A stretch of 64,000 nucleotides of DNA from Lewinella sp. IMCC34191 (lineage in GTDB: Bacteria > Bacteroidota > Bacteroidia > Chitinophagales > Saprospiraceae), in contig NZ_QNQZ01000013.1 in assembly GCF_003390935.1 (NCBI RefSeq), positions 46,997 to 110,996 on the forward strand, read 5' to 3'. How positions within the stretch are numbered: the first letter of the stretch is position 1; every line of letters starts with the position of its first letter. The position numbers and the translations under genes were made by a program. Positions 24,720-33,047 of the stretch are shown here, one piece after another. The notes below the pieces were generated by a model. The model saw nothing but the letters and a program-made list of their open reading frames with translations. It was not told where the DNA came from and searched no databases.

Positions 24720-25115
24720 CTAGATCGTCGCCACATTAACTCGATGTTTTGCGGCTATCGTTTGCCGTACTTCTTGCCACGGTTTTAGCTTCATTTTCAC
24801 GTAGCTGAAACCGTGCGCCTTCATGTCTTCGTGGTGCTGTGGGCTGTGCAGGTAGGATTTCTGAGCTCGATAGGCCGCAGTTGCTTTGAACTCTGCTCTG
24901 GCGGCCTCTTCCGCCCGCTGTCTGTCTTGTTTGGCTTTGCTAGTGACTTCTCGCTGAGTCATCTGGTATGCTTTGCGGATACATGAGCTTCCTAGTGAAA
25001 ACTCCTCACCGGTGTCTGTCTCGATTACGTACACCTTTTGTAAAGCGGTGCGACCGCACCGGTCGCACTCGCTTCGCTCGTTGGTTATTCCTAGTATTTT
25101 AAAGCTAGCTTGCAT
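24720..25115 (-). CDS. Zinc-finger-like plasmid protein
   Basis: 131 residues. The N-terminal CDRCGRTALQKVYVIETDTGEEFSLGSSCIRKAY has CxxCG plus a distant Cys, a small treble-clef-like pattern seen in many plasmid/phage accessory proteins. The C-terminal part is helical and charged (KQDRQRAEEAARAEFKA). It sits five bases downstream of the gene ending at 25121, so the two are co-transcribed. Function unknown; nucleic-acid binding is possible. Confidence 0.55.
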   Translation of the reverse strand: MQASFKILGITNERSECDRCGRTALQKVYVIETDTGEEFSLGSSCIRKAYQMTQREVTSKAKQDRQRAEEAARAEFKATAAYRAQKSYLHSPQHHEDMKAHGFSYVKMKLKPWQEVRQTIAAKHRVNVATI

Positions 25116-25120
25116 GGTCC

Positions 25121-25576
25121 CTACTTTTTTTGTTCTGCTAGTTCGTCGGCAACGGCTGCTGCTAGGTCGGGTACGTTATCGTACCGGTCAATCTCTCCGC
25201 CCTGGTGGCCATGTAATACATAGCAGAAGTCGTCGTGCTCGTCGTACTCCCCAACTAGGCCGCATGTCAGTTTAAAGGCGGTTTCTTCCGGCTGGCTGAG
25301 GTAGTATAGACCGCTGTCTATCTCGCGTTCGATTTCCTTTACTTGGACCCTGAAGACGTACCGCTCATAGAACTCCGGCGATAATTGCCACTGGCCGCGT
25401 CCGTGCCAGTCGTAGGTTGCCTGCACCTTGCCGCCCGCTATATACACCTCTGCACCCTCGACAATTCGCATTAGGGTATCGTGCTGTATTGCCTCGGCTT
25501 GCTCGGTGGATAGGGTAACGGATTGGCCTTTGCCTAGAAAAAAAGAAACATCAGCTGTGGTCGGAATAAAGCCCAT
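25121..25576 (-). CDS. Hypothetical acidic plasmid protein
   Basis: 151 residues from the ATG at 25576 (MGFIPTTADVSFF). The open frame continues to 25867, but the extra 97 residues are low in structure and rich in Ser/Pro/Arg, and they cover a hairpin at 25614-25632, so the shorter form is preferred. The end is acidic (VADELAEQKK). No family recognised. It is the first gene of the minus-strand accessory set. Confidence 0.5.
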   Translation of the reverse strand: MGFIPTTADVSFFLGKGQSVTLSTEQAEAIQHDTLMRIVEGAEVYIAGGKVQATYDWHGRGQWQLSPEFYERYVFRVQVKEIEREIDSGLYYLSQPEETAFKLTCGLVGEYDEHDDFCYVLHGHQGGEIDRYDNVPDLAAAVADELAEQKK

Positions 25577-25613
25577 GATAAACGTGATTGAACTGTATTT
25601 GCTAATAAGGAAA

Positions 25614-25632
25614 CTCCCCTCATCGAGGGGAG
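25614..25632. promoter_or_regulatory. Perfect 8-bp hairpin in the leader of the 25576 gene
   Basis: CTCCCCTC (25614-25621), loop atc, GAGGGGAG (25625-25632). It is 38 bases before the ATG on the minus strand, a position suited to an attenuator or operator. The tight 3-base loop and all-GC/AT pairing make it a stable RNA hairpin. Nothing else is recognised between 25633 and 25975. Confidence 0.4.
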
Positions 25633-25975
25633 CGTTAGGACTTCTCGGCCGCCGGCTGTTGGAGAGCCGGACGGCATTTCTAATTGAGGTGTCCTCCTTT
25701 TGTCCAGCACTTCGCACGGGGGCGGCTGGAGTGGAAGGCAAGGGCAGTCCGCCCATTATTTTGGGGAGGAACGAAGCCGAAAAAATTGGTGGCTGAAGGA
25801 GGTATCGACTGACCCTTTCCGGAGCGTGCCGCCCCGTAACTTCGTGCAAGTGCAAAAGGGAGTACACTTCAATCTCGATTGCTCACCCTCCGGATTTACT
25901 GCTGGCGGCTTAGAAGATCCGCCACGCCCCGGTCTACCTGCGATCCTACCCCTTGGTACCTGGACTGGCGGCGAG

Positions 25976-26172
25976 ATTTGACCAAAGCTCGTGACAGTAT
26001 AGGGGGGTGGGTGAGTAGGTAGCGAGAGCGACAATGGGAGCGTCTACAACGTCGGCTTAGGGATAGGAACGGCAAGCGTGAAGGCCCAGAGGCCAGGAAC
26101 GGTTAAACCGCAGGTTCGAGCTGCACGGCGAGTAGTGGATAGCGCGGCCCAGTGGGGAGGCCCCCCCTGGAC
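25976..26172. ncRNA. Candidate structured RNA in GC-rich gap
   Basis: This 740-base gap between divergent genes has no convincing coding frame. Its part from about 25976 to 26172 is GC-rich and contains a series of short hairpins: ggcc-caga-ggcc (26083-26094), cggt-taa-accg (26100-26110), gcag-gttcgag-ctgc (26110-26124) and an outer pair ccag/ctgg with inner gggg/cccc (26149-26170). The gcag/ctgc loop recalls a tRNA T-loop, but no other tRNA part fits. Strand cannot be decided. It may be a plasmid-encoded regulatory RNA; the call rests only on hairpin density. Confidence 0.3.
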
Positions 26173-26316
26173 TTAAGAAGTAATTGGCAATAACGGCGCC
26201 ATCCCTTATCGTTCCATTGTTTAAACTCACAGATCGCGAACTTCCCCATTTAGCTACTCCTTATTTTAGTAACCTGAGTTGTACGATTACCTCTAGATCA
26301 CTAAACCCCTTCCATC

Positions 26317-26592
26317 ATGTCCCGTCAAGTCGAACTTATCGCTGCTACTTTGGTCGCTTGCACGCTGATTGTATTCGTGCTTCTGGCGGTGTTTGACATT
26401 GGGTTTACTCCCTACTGGTTGCTCCCCATAGTTGGAGGGGTCACTTTAGGAATATCGCTGGGGAAGTTTAAATCACTGCAGCGTCGGCCGAGTATTCAAG
26501 ATCTGCTACACGGTGATCTCTCCGAGGCATCTCTACAATTGGCCCTGGGCTTAGCCTTCTTAGTTATTGGCTTTTTCTACACCCACGCATAA
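26317..26592 (+). CDS. Small membrane protein
   Basis: 91 residues with three hydrophobic stretches (ELIAATLVACTLIVFVLLAVF, PYWLLPIVGGVTLGISLG and LALGLAFLVIGFFYTHA) and a short charged loop (KFKSLQRRPSIQDLLHGDLSE). Convergent with the rep gene, the two separated by a terminator hairpin. No family recognised; it could be an inner-membrane maintenance or exclusion factor, but there is no direct evidence. Confidence 0.55.
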   Translation: MSRQVELIAATLVACTLIVFVLLAVFDIGFTPYWLLPIVGGVTLGISLGKFKSLQRRPSIQDLLHGDLSEASLQLALGLAFLVIGFFYTHA

Positions 26593-26622
26593 AAAAAGCT
26601 ACCCGATCAGATGAGGTAGCTT
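26590..26622 (-). terminator. Intrinsic terminator of rep
   Basis: On the minus strand the arms aagctacc / ggtagctt pair around an 11-base loop and are followed by seven or eight T residues (the A-run at 26591-26597 on the plus strand). It lies 80 bases beyond the rep stop. It may also affect the + strand membrane gene ending at 26592. Confidence 0.75.
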
Positions 26623-26702
26623 CGGGACTATCATATCCTAAATCTTAATTACTCTACCACGCAAGCGGCGTGGTTCCATGCTTTGAGTGAGGCGACAGGC
26701 CC

Positions 26703-27632
26703 TTAAAATAACATTTTCTGGCCGATCGGAGGATCGGACTGGTGTAGCTGGAACCCTTTGTTAGGTACTTCCACAATCTTGGCTTCTTTGTACTGAAGTG
26801 TTACATTCTTTAGGTTCTTCCGGAAATCGCGCTTGAAGTTGTACATGTCCGAAAAGCCGTGTCCAAACTGTTGTCTCATTGCTTCCCAAGTGACGAAAGG
26901 TGTCGAATTTTTGGGAATTCGGTGGAGGCGGTGCGTGAGCCAGTTGTAGATATCTAGGCACATGCTGTTATTCTGAAGAGCGGTAATTGTCCGCTTGTCG
27001 AGCGGTACGCCACGCTTGATTACACTGTCGAAGTACTTATCGCTGAGCGTAATATGGAATCCGCGGGTTTTGTCTCTCACCTTGGCGTAATCCATGTCCT
27101 TGTACTTCCCGTTCGTCACCATGGATTCGACGATGAAGAAGTTGTGAATCCCGTGCGATTCGGCTCCCTTCCATTCCAAAGAGAAGGAGGCTGTACACAG
27201 TCTGTGTAGCTGATTCTTAACCTCGGCCATACTGCGGCCCGTACGGGGAAGTCGCAACTTGCGGCATAGGTCGCTAAAATTCTTGGCCAATTGGAAGGAA
27301 GGCTCCTGCCGCATGATGGCCATTTCATTGATCAAATAGAGCAGCAGCCTGGCACGAGTTCCGAAGGGAACACCGCGTGACATTCTTTGCTTAGTCTCTT
27401 GATCCATGTAGAGGGCTCCTTGAATACGCATGGTTAGGTCACCCTGGGTAACTTCGTACAGATCTGCGTCTTGATCTTGGTATGGCAAGTATACCTGGCA
27501 CATGGACGCATGGGCAAAGGTGATGTCGTAATCACCATAGGTATCGTTCATTTTCCTCAGCTGCTCGGCGTAGCGGCTCACGACTGGAGAGGAATCATCA
27601 CCGTACTTAGCTACTTTTAAACTACTGGCCAT
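26703..27632 (-). CDS. RepA-like plasmid replication initiator
   Basis: 309 residues. The region PFGTRARLLLYLINEMAIMRQEPSFQLAKNFSDLCRKLRLPRTGRSMAEVKNQLHRLCTASFSLEW is the hallmark of the plasmid-encoded RepA_C family: a winged-helix core of initiators that bind iterons and open the origin. Downstream, FHITLSDKYFDSVIKRGVPLDKRTITALQNNSMCLDIYNWLTHRLHR is a second winged-helix-like part. The gene is transcribed away from a large iteron array (27724-28345), and its promoter region contains one iteron and inverted repeats, which suggests autorepression. This establishes a plasmid replicon. Confidence 0.88.
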   Translation of the reverse strand: MASSLKVAKYGDDSSPVVSRYAEQLRKMNDTYGDYDITFAHASMCQVYLPYQDQDADLYEVTQGDLTMRIQGALYMDQETKQRMSRGVPFGTRARLLLYLINEMAIMRQEPSFQLAKNFSDLCRKLRLPRTGRSMAEVKNQLHRLCTASFSLEWKGAESHGIHNFFIVESMVTNGKYKDMDYAKVRDKTRGFHITLSDKYFDSVIKRGVPLDKRTITALQNNSMCLDIYNWLTHRLHRIPKNSTPFVTWEAMRQQFGHGFSDMYNFKRDFRKNLKNVTLQYKEAKIVEVPNKGFQLHQSDPPIGQKMLF

Positions 27633-27671
27633 TATACTTGGGTTTGATATCAGTAATTTTTGTAATCTCTA

Positions 27672-27752
27672 CCACTAAAATAGCAATTAATGCCAATCAA
27701 TTATAACTATTAGTGGAGTATTAGTAAATGATCGCACTTCAAAAATTAGTGG
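27672..27752. promoter_or_regulatory. Inverted/direct repeats at the rep promoter
   Basis: ccactaa (27672-27678) faces ttagtgg at 27710-27716 and again at 27746-27752. The enclosed AT-rich stretch contains, on the minus strand, tattttag, one base off the TAnnTTTG box, about 50 bases before the rep ATG. A single iteron-like sequence (aaatgatcgcact) sits between the second and third repeat. Together this looks like an autoregulated rep operator. Confidence 0.5.
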
Positions 27753-28345
27753 TTGATGGCATCAGGTAGCGAGCGAAAGATAACGGATGTAACCTGCTTG
27801 AACCCACTGGTTTGCTCTAATCCGTACCAGATGATCGCAAAACATGGTATCTGCCTTACCAGATGATCGCAAAACATTCAGTCCTTACCATTTGATCGCA
27901 AAATGGATCCGTACCAGATGATCGCAAAAGACTGGGCCCTTACCATTTGATCGCAAAATGCGAATCCAGCTTCCCGCCAAAATGGCAGGTGCAGAAGTTA
28001 TTACTCAGCTAGCTTTTTCTTTTTTCCACAGCACTAATAGAGGATTTTAAAAGAAGAAAATAAAGGGTGTATAGGGTTGTCGTGCCAAATGATCGCAAAA
28101 GCCTTACCGGCTGATCGCAGATTCAAGTTTTACCTTACCATTTGGTCGCACTGGAACGTGCCATATGATCGCGCTGGCTAAGAGCAGTTTTCAACATCTA
28201 ACCAGGTGATCGCAAAAGAGGCTTTACTCCTTACCGCTTGATCGCATTTTGAGTCGCTCTTCCGTATTGGACATGGAGAATCCGATCATAAATCGCAAAT
28301 CCGTACCATTTGATCGCACTTTCACCGTACCATTTGATCGCGTTT
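27724..28345 (+). other. Replication origin with about 13 iterons
   Basis: Direct repeats of about 20 bp, consensus C-K-TACCATTTGATCGCAAAA, all on the plus strand. Starts are near 27823, 27855, 27884, 27910, 27939, then 28081, 28103, 28134, 28157, 28198, 28230, then 28302 and 28326, with a solitary half-copy at about 27724. They form three clusters with irregular 22-41-base spacing. The invariant part is GATCGC, which also contains a GATC site. The gap 27960-28080 is AT-rich (a likely unwinding region) and has a DnaA box. Confidence 0.88.
28022..28030 (+). promoter_or_regulatory. DnaA box 1
   Basis: ttttccaca fits the DnaA consensus TTWTNCACA. It lies in the AT-rich gap between the first two iteron clusters, where host DnaA would help opening of the plasmid origin. 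Confidence 0.55.
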
Positions 28346-28410
28346 TGCAGGGAAACTGGCCGCAGCTGATCCAAGAAAGGGTACGATTCGCTCGATGGAA
28401 TCGCATCGGA

Positions 28411-28419
28411 TGTGGAAAA
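28411..28419 (-). promoter_or_regulatory. DnaA box 2
   Basis: tgtggaaaa, the reverse complement of the first box, 66 bases past the last iteron. Two boxes in opposite orientation flanking the second and third iteron clusters are consistent with a DnaA-assisted origin. Confidence 0.5.
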
Positions 28420-29241
28420 CACGCCGGCCCGTTTGGCAGGTGCTAGAGCCTAACCTATTGGCTGGAGGCGACCAAGTGGTTAGAAGCATCCGACATTCTT
28501 CTTGCCAAAACAATGGCGTAAATCTGCAAAAGCTTTCTTAGGAGGTCCCGCCACGCCGCTGTCACGGGTGAGCAGAATGCCAAAACGTTAATTAGGGGAT
28601 CGCAATCCCCTAATTAACGTAAAATGAGGGAATTGGACTTGTTTCCAGGCATAACGTGCCCGCTATACAGAGCTAGTAGAAAGATTCTCGAGTTTCCTAG
28701 AAATATTTGTGGTGAAGGATGGGATACCTGGAAAAGAAAGGGAAAAATCTGACTACCGATAAAAGAATGATAAAGCGGTAGACTAATAGCAATGACAGAT
28801 TCGGCTGGAAAATCTGAAATGGCTATCGCAGAGCATTTCCGGGCTGCGCTTGTACACTCACATCTCAAAATCGGTAAAAAAGCCCAGCGACAATTTTGGT
28901 GAGTAGCAACTTATCCTTCCTGGTTTGTTGCTTCTCACGATCCGCCCTGTACCACTTTTAAGACGGCTCGCTCACTGTCGGGTAAACCCCATAGCGGATT
29001 TTTCTAAAGTGATGACATAGCGCTTAAGCTGCAAAGATCGGCCGGTCTGGCAAATGGGAACGCTGAGCTGAGGGATAGGGGAGGAAACTAACTAGATACA
29101 TACTACCCTGTAAGGCCTAGCGGTACGACAAGCCTACGAGAGGATAACACAACGCCTTAACTAGACAAGCAGCCAGCGAAGCTGCTGTTCATTATTTTGA
29201 GTACCTCCACAGTGTAGCTTCGACCGTAGCGACACTATCAC
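28420..29241. other. Gene-free stretch next to the origin
   Basis: No convincing gene: the short frames here lack a family, and most overlap the iterons. It holds the loop-bearing palindrome at 28585-28620 and a stem-loop at 28899-28938 (arms gtgagtagcaac and gttgcttctcac, one mismatch, 16-base loop containing ttatcc). The stem-loop could be a transfer origin or single-strand initiation feature, but without a relaxase gene in view this is only a guess. The rest shows nothing I recognise. Confidence 0.4.
28585..28620. repeat. Long inverted repeat, 16-bp arms
   Basis: Left arm acgttaattaggggat (28585-28600), loop cgca, right arm atcccctaattaacgt (28605-28620), perfect. Unlike the others it is not inside a gene. 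Its position 165 bases past the origin suggests an operator, a terminator or a target of one of the KilA-N proteins. Confidence 0.85.
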
Positions 29242-29945
29242 TCAAGATTTTACAACTTCTTGAAGAATATCTTCATGGTAGGTACGCACCTTTCCAAAGC
29301 GTTCATCGTGGGCGGTTCCGGTTTCCACGCCGTTCTTTCTGCTGAGGAACGTAGCCGCCTTTCCCCATTCCTTAGCCTTATGCAGGGGGCAGGGGATGCG
29401 ATACAAACCGCAGTAGCCGGCGACCGTATAGTAGTGATCATCCACCGACATCGCCTTGGCCTTGAGCTCATCCACCCGGTCACGGATGAAGTCGACGTCC
29501 TGCCGGATTTCAGTATTGAAGATGTCCTGCTCCTCCAGCTGGGAGACGATCATGCGCAGGCCCCGGATGACGTTGCATTGCGGAACTACACCAGCAATAC
29601 TCGTTTGACCAGTGACTAACAATTCCCGGATACGCTCATACATTTAGATCTCGAACTCCGGGCTGAGCCAACCAGCAAACTTGATGGCCAAAAGTTCGTC
29701 CATCCAGTTACTCTGTAATTCAGAGGTACCACCCTGAACTACTCGGAGGACTTCACGGCCACAATTCCCGTAACGGGAATTGTGGCCGTTACAAACTCCT
29801 TAGTGGTCTTCAGTCGTAAGAAGTCGTTGACCTTCTTTGCCGGGAAAGCATGTGCCATCTGGGTGGCATTGATGAGGTTGTTTCCCCCACTGAATTCGAA
29901 GGCGATCATGTTGCCTATGTACTCACGTTGTGTAGTCGTGCTCAT
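29242..29945 (-). pseudogene. Broken second KilA-N gene
   Basis: The N-terminus MSTTTQREYIGNMIAFEFSG followed by NLINATQMAHAFPAKKVNDFLRLKTTKEFV is a KilA-N start. The frame is lost just after a palindrome (about 29750), and the expected continuation EVLRVVQGGTSELQSNWMDELLAIKFAGWLSPEFEI is found in another frame. That ends in a stop (taa at about 29645) where relatives have a Trp-Val pair. After that the C-terminal part YERIRELLVTGQTSIAGVV... to the stop at 29242 is intact in the same frame. So one frameshift and one nonsense change separate it from an active gene. It follows a broken recombinase, mirroring the intact pair at 14-16 kb. Confidence 0.75.
29755..29789. repeat. 35-bp palindrome inside the broken KilA-N gene
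   Basis: Arms acggccacaattcccgt (29755-29771) and acgggaattgtggccgt (29773-29789) pair perfectly around one central base. On the minus strand it is read as part of TATIPVTGIVAV. It lies at the same place in the KilA-N domain as the palindrome in the intact KilA-N gene but shares no sequence with it. The palindrome is still perfect although the gene is broken. Confidence 0.9.
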
Positions 29946-29963
29946 GGTGTATCAGTTTATACA

Positions 29964-30552
29964 TTACCAAACTTGGCTAATCAGCTGCCGGCGCTCATCA
30001 TCTAGGATATCCAGATAAATCATGGTGTTCTTAACGGAAGCATGGCCAAGTACCTTCTGGATGACGCTGACCGGCGCCTTCTCCATGGCCAGCATGACGC
30101 CCATGCTGTGCCGCAGTCCGCGGGAGGTGGCCTTTTTTCCGGTGATGCCGGCAGCGCGCATAACATCAGCAACGTAGTTGCGGGCCATGCGATCGGAAAC
30201 CGACCATAGCGGTTCGACAGCGGCGACCCCGCACCGTTGCGTAGAATCCGTGGATCTCATTAAGGTAGCTTTCCGGCAGTTCGTTATCCCGGTACCGATC
30301 GACCGGCTTCCCGTCGCGGCTTCCCTGCTTCAGCGTCCGGATCATGACGTAGCCCCGCTTGAAGTCAAAGCTGTTGTAGGTGACTGCTAAAGCTTCGGAC
30401 AGCCGACAGCCGGTGTAGTAGAGCAGTTGGCAGTAGTACTGCTTCCGCGCTTCCTGCTGCTGGGTGGCTTCAAGGAAAGCGCGACGCTCTTCGCGATCTA
30501 GGTACTTGCGTTCACCAGTTTTGGGATCCTTAAGTTCGGCAGAAAGGGGCAT
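29964..30552 (-). pseudogene. Frameshifted short tyrosine recombinase (copy 2)
   Basis: From the ATG at 30552: MPLSAELKDPKTGERKYLDREERRAFL..., then QLLYYTGCRLSEALAVT with the first catalytic Arg. The frame breaks near 30230. The C-terminal half in the next frame is intact: SRGLRHSM (second Arg), VLGHASVKNTMIYLDI (His, Tyr nucleophile). With one base corrected it would be a recombinase of about 195 residues, minimal like the one at 15722-16330 and clearly similar (KYL-EER, LLYYTGCR-SE-LAVT). It is followed by a KilA-N gene, as is copy 1. A programmed frameshift is possible but not supported by a slippery run. Confidence 0.75.
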
Positions 30553-30773
30553 GTTTCCTGTTTCATATACAAAGTAGGAAATCAACTCCTTCTAAACAAG
30601 CCAATTGATAGGGAAAAGGGTGCTTTAAGGGCAGGGTAGGGTAGAGCTTATTTCCGCTTCTGGTGTACATAAGCGGAAATGCAACTGAATTGGCAGCGAG
30701 TCGACGGTCGTTTAGCCTTCAAAATTTAGTTCTTATACAGCCTATCAGTAGTTGTACAACACCATATAATTTT

Positions 30774-30801
30774 TAAAAAAGACGTGGTGATAGTGTTTTA
30801 A
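30774..30801 (+). other. dif-like recombination site D
   Basis: 28 bp: left arm taaaaaagacg, spacer tggtga, right arm tagtgttttaa. The right arm matches sites A-C at 9 of 11 or better. It lies 222 bases upstream of the broken recombinase and touches the stop codon of the T9SS protein gene (30798). The left arm is the weakest of the four, so the site may be decayed. Confidence 0.4.
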
Positions 30802-32618
30802 TAAATAAGTTGCACGCTTGCCGTATGTATTATATGACCAGTAACAGGGTCTAAAAAGCGAATGAAATAGAGGCCTTTAGATTTATCTCTAATATCTGCC
30901 ACGAATGTGTCGGATGCCATTATCTGTTGAGTGGATATTACGCGCCCAAGGTTATCCACCACGCTCACGTTCAATGTATCCAGATCACAATTCGCCAACG
31001 CCGGTATTTCAAAATAACCAGAAGTTCTAATTGGATAAACGTCGGCACATTGAACTAAATCAGGCAAACATCGAGAAGTGAACGATATTGCAGAATTCCA
31101 TTGACCCGGAAGTAAGATCGGATTTTTTAAACTAGTTGTACCTGTATTAGCTATATAGTTCTGTACCATAAAACTGTCCGATTCAGTACTAAATTCGATT
31201 TGCTTTAAGCAGTCAAGTTCTAAAGTAAGAGGCAGACGGGCACATAAAATATCTCCCTCAGGAATTAGAGTGTCAGTGGCAGCGCGGGTGTGAAAACCAC
31301 TGTGCGTGTAAACCAAATGCTGCTTATCACGGGAAACCTGAATATTAGCCATTTCTGTAAATCTTGAGAGGTTAGCACCCATCTGGTATGATATGTCCGG
31401 ATCGAAGAAATAGTTAGTCGCCATGGCCTTCGGTAGTGGTTTGGGAACATCAGTTGATGATGATTCATTTTCATTAGCTTCCCTAATACGTATTCTTGAT
31501 ATTATGGTTTCGAAATCGCCAAAGTAGGATAGCAGGGCGACGTACACATAAGACTCGTCATTCTGAGTTAGAGCGGCAACATTCATGGTATTCAAGAACA
31601 GGGTTGTTGGCCAGGATATCTCATCATAAGGCTCTAAACTACTAGATAAGAGCCAAAGTGCACAATTCTCTAAATTTGACAAGCCCCCTTTTGCACCAGA
31701 TAAAATTATCTTGCCATCTTCCAATATTTGAGTATTTTCAAATCGAATATTATCGTTTGAAAGCACTGTTCGCTGAACGCTTCCTGTTGGATTTATTTCG
31801 ACAATTATGCCTTTATTGGTACGGTCACTGTCGTTTATAGATATCCAACCTACTAACAATAAATTTCCATTCCCAAGTAACGACAAGGATTCCCACTTAC
31901 CGTACCTAATATTGATGTCTAAGTTTGGTATCGCGTAATACCGGCCAATGTCAATTGAGTTGAAATTTTCGTCCACGTGATAAATGGTGGCAGTATTCGG
32001 TCCTCCGATCACTATTTCTTGGCCTAATACATAGAAACTTTGGGAATTACTATCCACAGATGGGCCGCGAATAATAGATGTAAATTCATTGTTTGTAGTG
32101 CTTTGGTCGTAAACGCGAATCCAATCTGCCTTTCCATCCGCTGCATCTACTCGAATAACCAGCGACTCGGTCTCGTACTTGCCAGTAGAATAATCTGAAG
32201 AGTATGTGTTCCCACTAATTAATATAGCTCCACTATCACTATAGGTTAAGCCAGTTGCTTCGCTCGTAAAGTCAGCTCTATATTTCCAAACAGGTGTTCC
32301 ATTTGGAGTGTATTTTGTCAGAGTAATTTGGTTGCCAGAGTTCCCAGGAGAGTTCCATACAAATGTTTCTGCCAAGATATAAATATGGCCTCCATAATCT
32401 AGCATATCTACTGGTTTTTGACTTGTAGTATCTAGGCTTAACCACAAATTTTCGCAACATGCTCCAAAATCGTAATCTACTGTTGAAGAAGTATTGGATT
32501 GCAAAGTTGCGCTACTACTTGTGGATATTTGCCCAGCTACCGTATGCGGTAAAAGAGCATATAGGCAAATAGCTAAGAATCCAGGGATGTTAAATTTTTT
32601 AATCAAGTCTATTATCAT
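30798..32618 (-). CDS. T9SS-secreted beta-propeller-like protein
   Basis: 606 residues from the ATG at 32618 (MIIDLIKKFN); a longer frame to 32756 has no proper leader. A signal peptide ends at TVAGQ. The body has repeated strand patterns (LTKYTPNGTPVWKYRAD, DAADGKADWIRVYDQ, ILEDGKIILSGAKGG) as in surface beta-propellers. The end NVSVVDNLGRVISTQQI ... KGLYFIRFLDPVTGHIIHTASVQLIY is a T9SS-like sorting domain. Its closest visible relative is the gene at 44339 on the other strand, with the shared D-CC segment early (FGACCENLWLSLD / YDECCGVFQMDLT) and a very similar tail. Function unknown; a secreted partner of the toxin locus is possible. Confidence 0.7.
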   Translation of the reverse strand: MIIDLIKKFNIPGFLAICLYALLPHTVAGQISTSSSATLQSNTSSTVDYDFGACCENLWLSLDTTSQKPVDMLDYGGHIYILAETFVWNSPGNSGNQITLTKYTPNGTPVWKYRADFTSEATGLTYSDSGAILISGNTYSSDYSTGKYETESLVIRVDAADGKADWIRVYDQSTTNNEFTSIIRGPSVDSNSQSFYVLGQEIVIGGPNTATIYHVDENFNSIDIGRYYAIPNLDINIRYGKWESLSLLGNGNLLLVGWISINDSDRTNKGIIVEINPTGSVQRTVLSNDNIRFENTQILEDGKIILSGAKGGLSNLENCALWLLSSSLEPYDEISWPTTLFLNTMNVAALTQNDESYVYVALLSYFGDFETIISRIRIREANENESSSTDVPKPLPKAMATNYFFDPDISYQMGANLSRFTEMANIQVSRDKQHLVYTHSGFHTRAATDTLIPEGDILCARLPLTLELDCLKQIEFSTESDSFMVQNYIANTGTTSLKNPILLPGQWNSAISFTSRCLPDLVQCADVYPIRTSGYFEIPALANCDLDTLNVSVVDNLGRVISTQQIMASDTFVADIRDKSKGLYFIRFLDPVTGHIIHTASVQLIY

Positions 32619-32951
32619 GATACAATTGCTTTTGAAAGTACATAGTAAGTAACAATGTGTTTGGCAAATAGCACGAAATAGTGCTCCAGTGGAAAAAGGA
32701 GCTGCTCGTATGGGATAGCTACATTGATGGTAGGGAATTCCAATAAGAATATACACCGGATCAGCACCAAGTTGTCACAATTGTTATTTTCTAAATATAT
32801 AGAAGAAGTTTTGAGCTCCTAGATAAGCTTAGCATATGATTGAGAAAATATGAATTGTAAGCAGACATTCAACTTCGGTAGTAGGGTGATTCTTATTCTA
32901 TCGACCCCGAAATATAAGGAGACTTCATTTACCAACAAAAATGAATGATAC
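32619..32951. other. Gene-free gap, no feature seen
   Basis: AT-rich sequence between the T9SS gene start and the IS3 boundary. I see no coding frame with a family, no strong hairpin and no copy of the dif-like site. It probably holds the promoter of the minus-strand T9SS gene, but no clear TAnnTTTG box could be fixed. Confidence 0.4.
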
Positions 32952-33047
32952 TGAAGTGCCCTTAATTCTTAAGCCACGAGCTTGGAGAGGTTAAGAAAAC
33001 GTATGGTTAATAGTTATATATGTTTGGGGGCCATTCAAGCCGGTTTT

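Noticed and set aside
25577..25867. N-terminal extension of the gene at 25121-25576
   Set aside because: The added residues are low in predicted structure and the stretch covers a stable hairpin, so it is probably leader sequence.
26110..26124. tRNA T-arm
   Set aside because: Only a 4-bp stem with a GTTCGAG loop; no acceptor, D or anticodon arm can be paired around it.
27724..28345. CRISPR-like direct repeats
   Set aside because: Repeat units of about 20 bp with spacers of only 2-20 bases, no cas genes, location beside rep and DnaA boxes: iterons.
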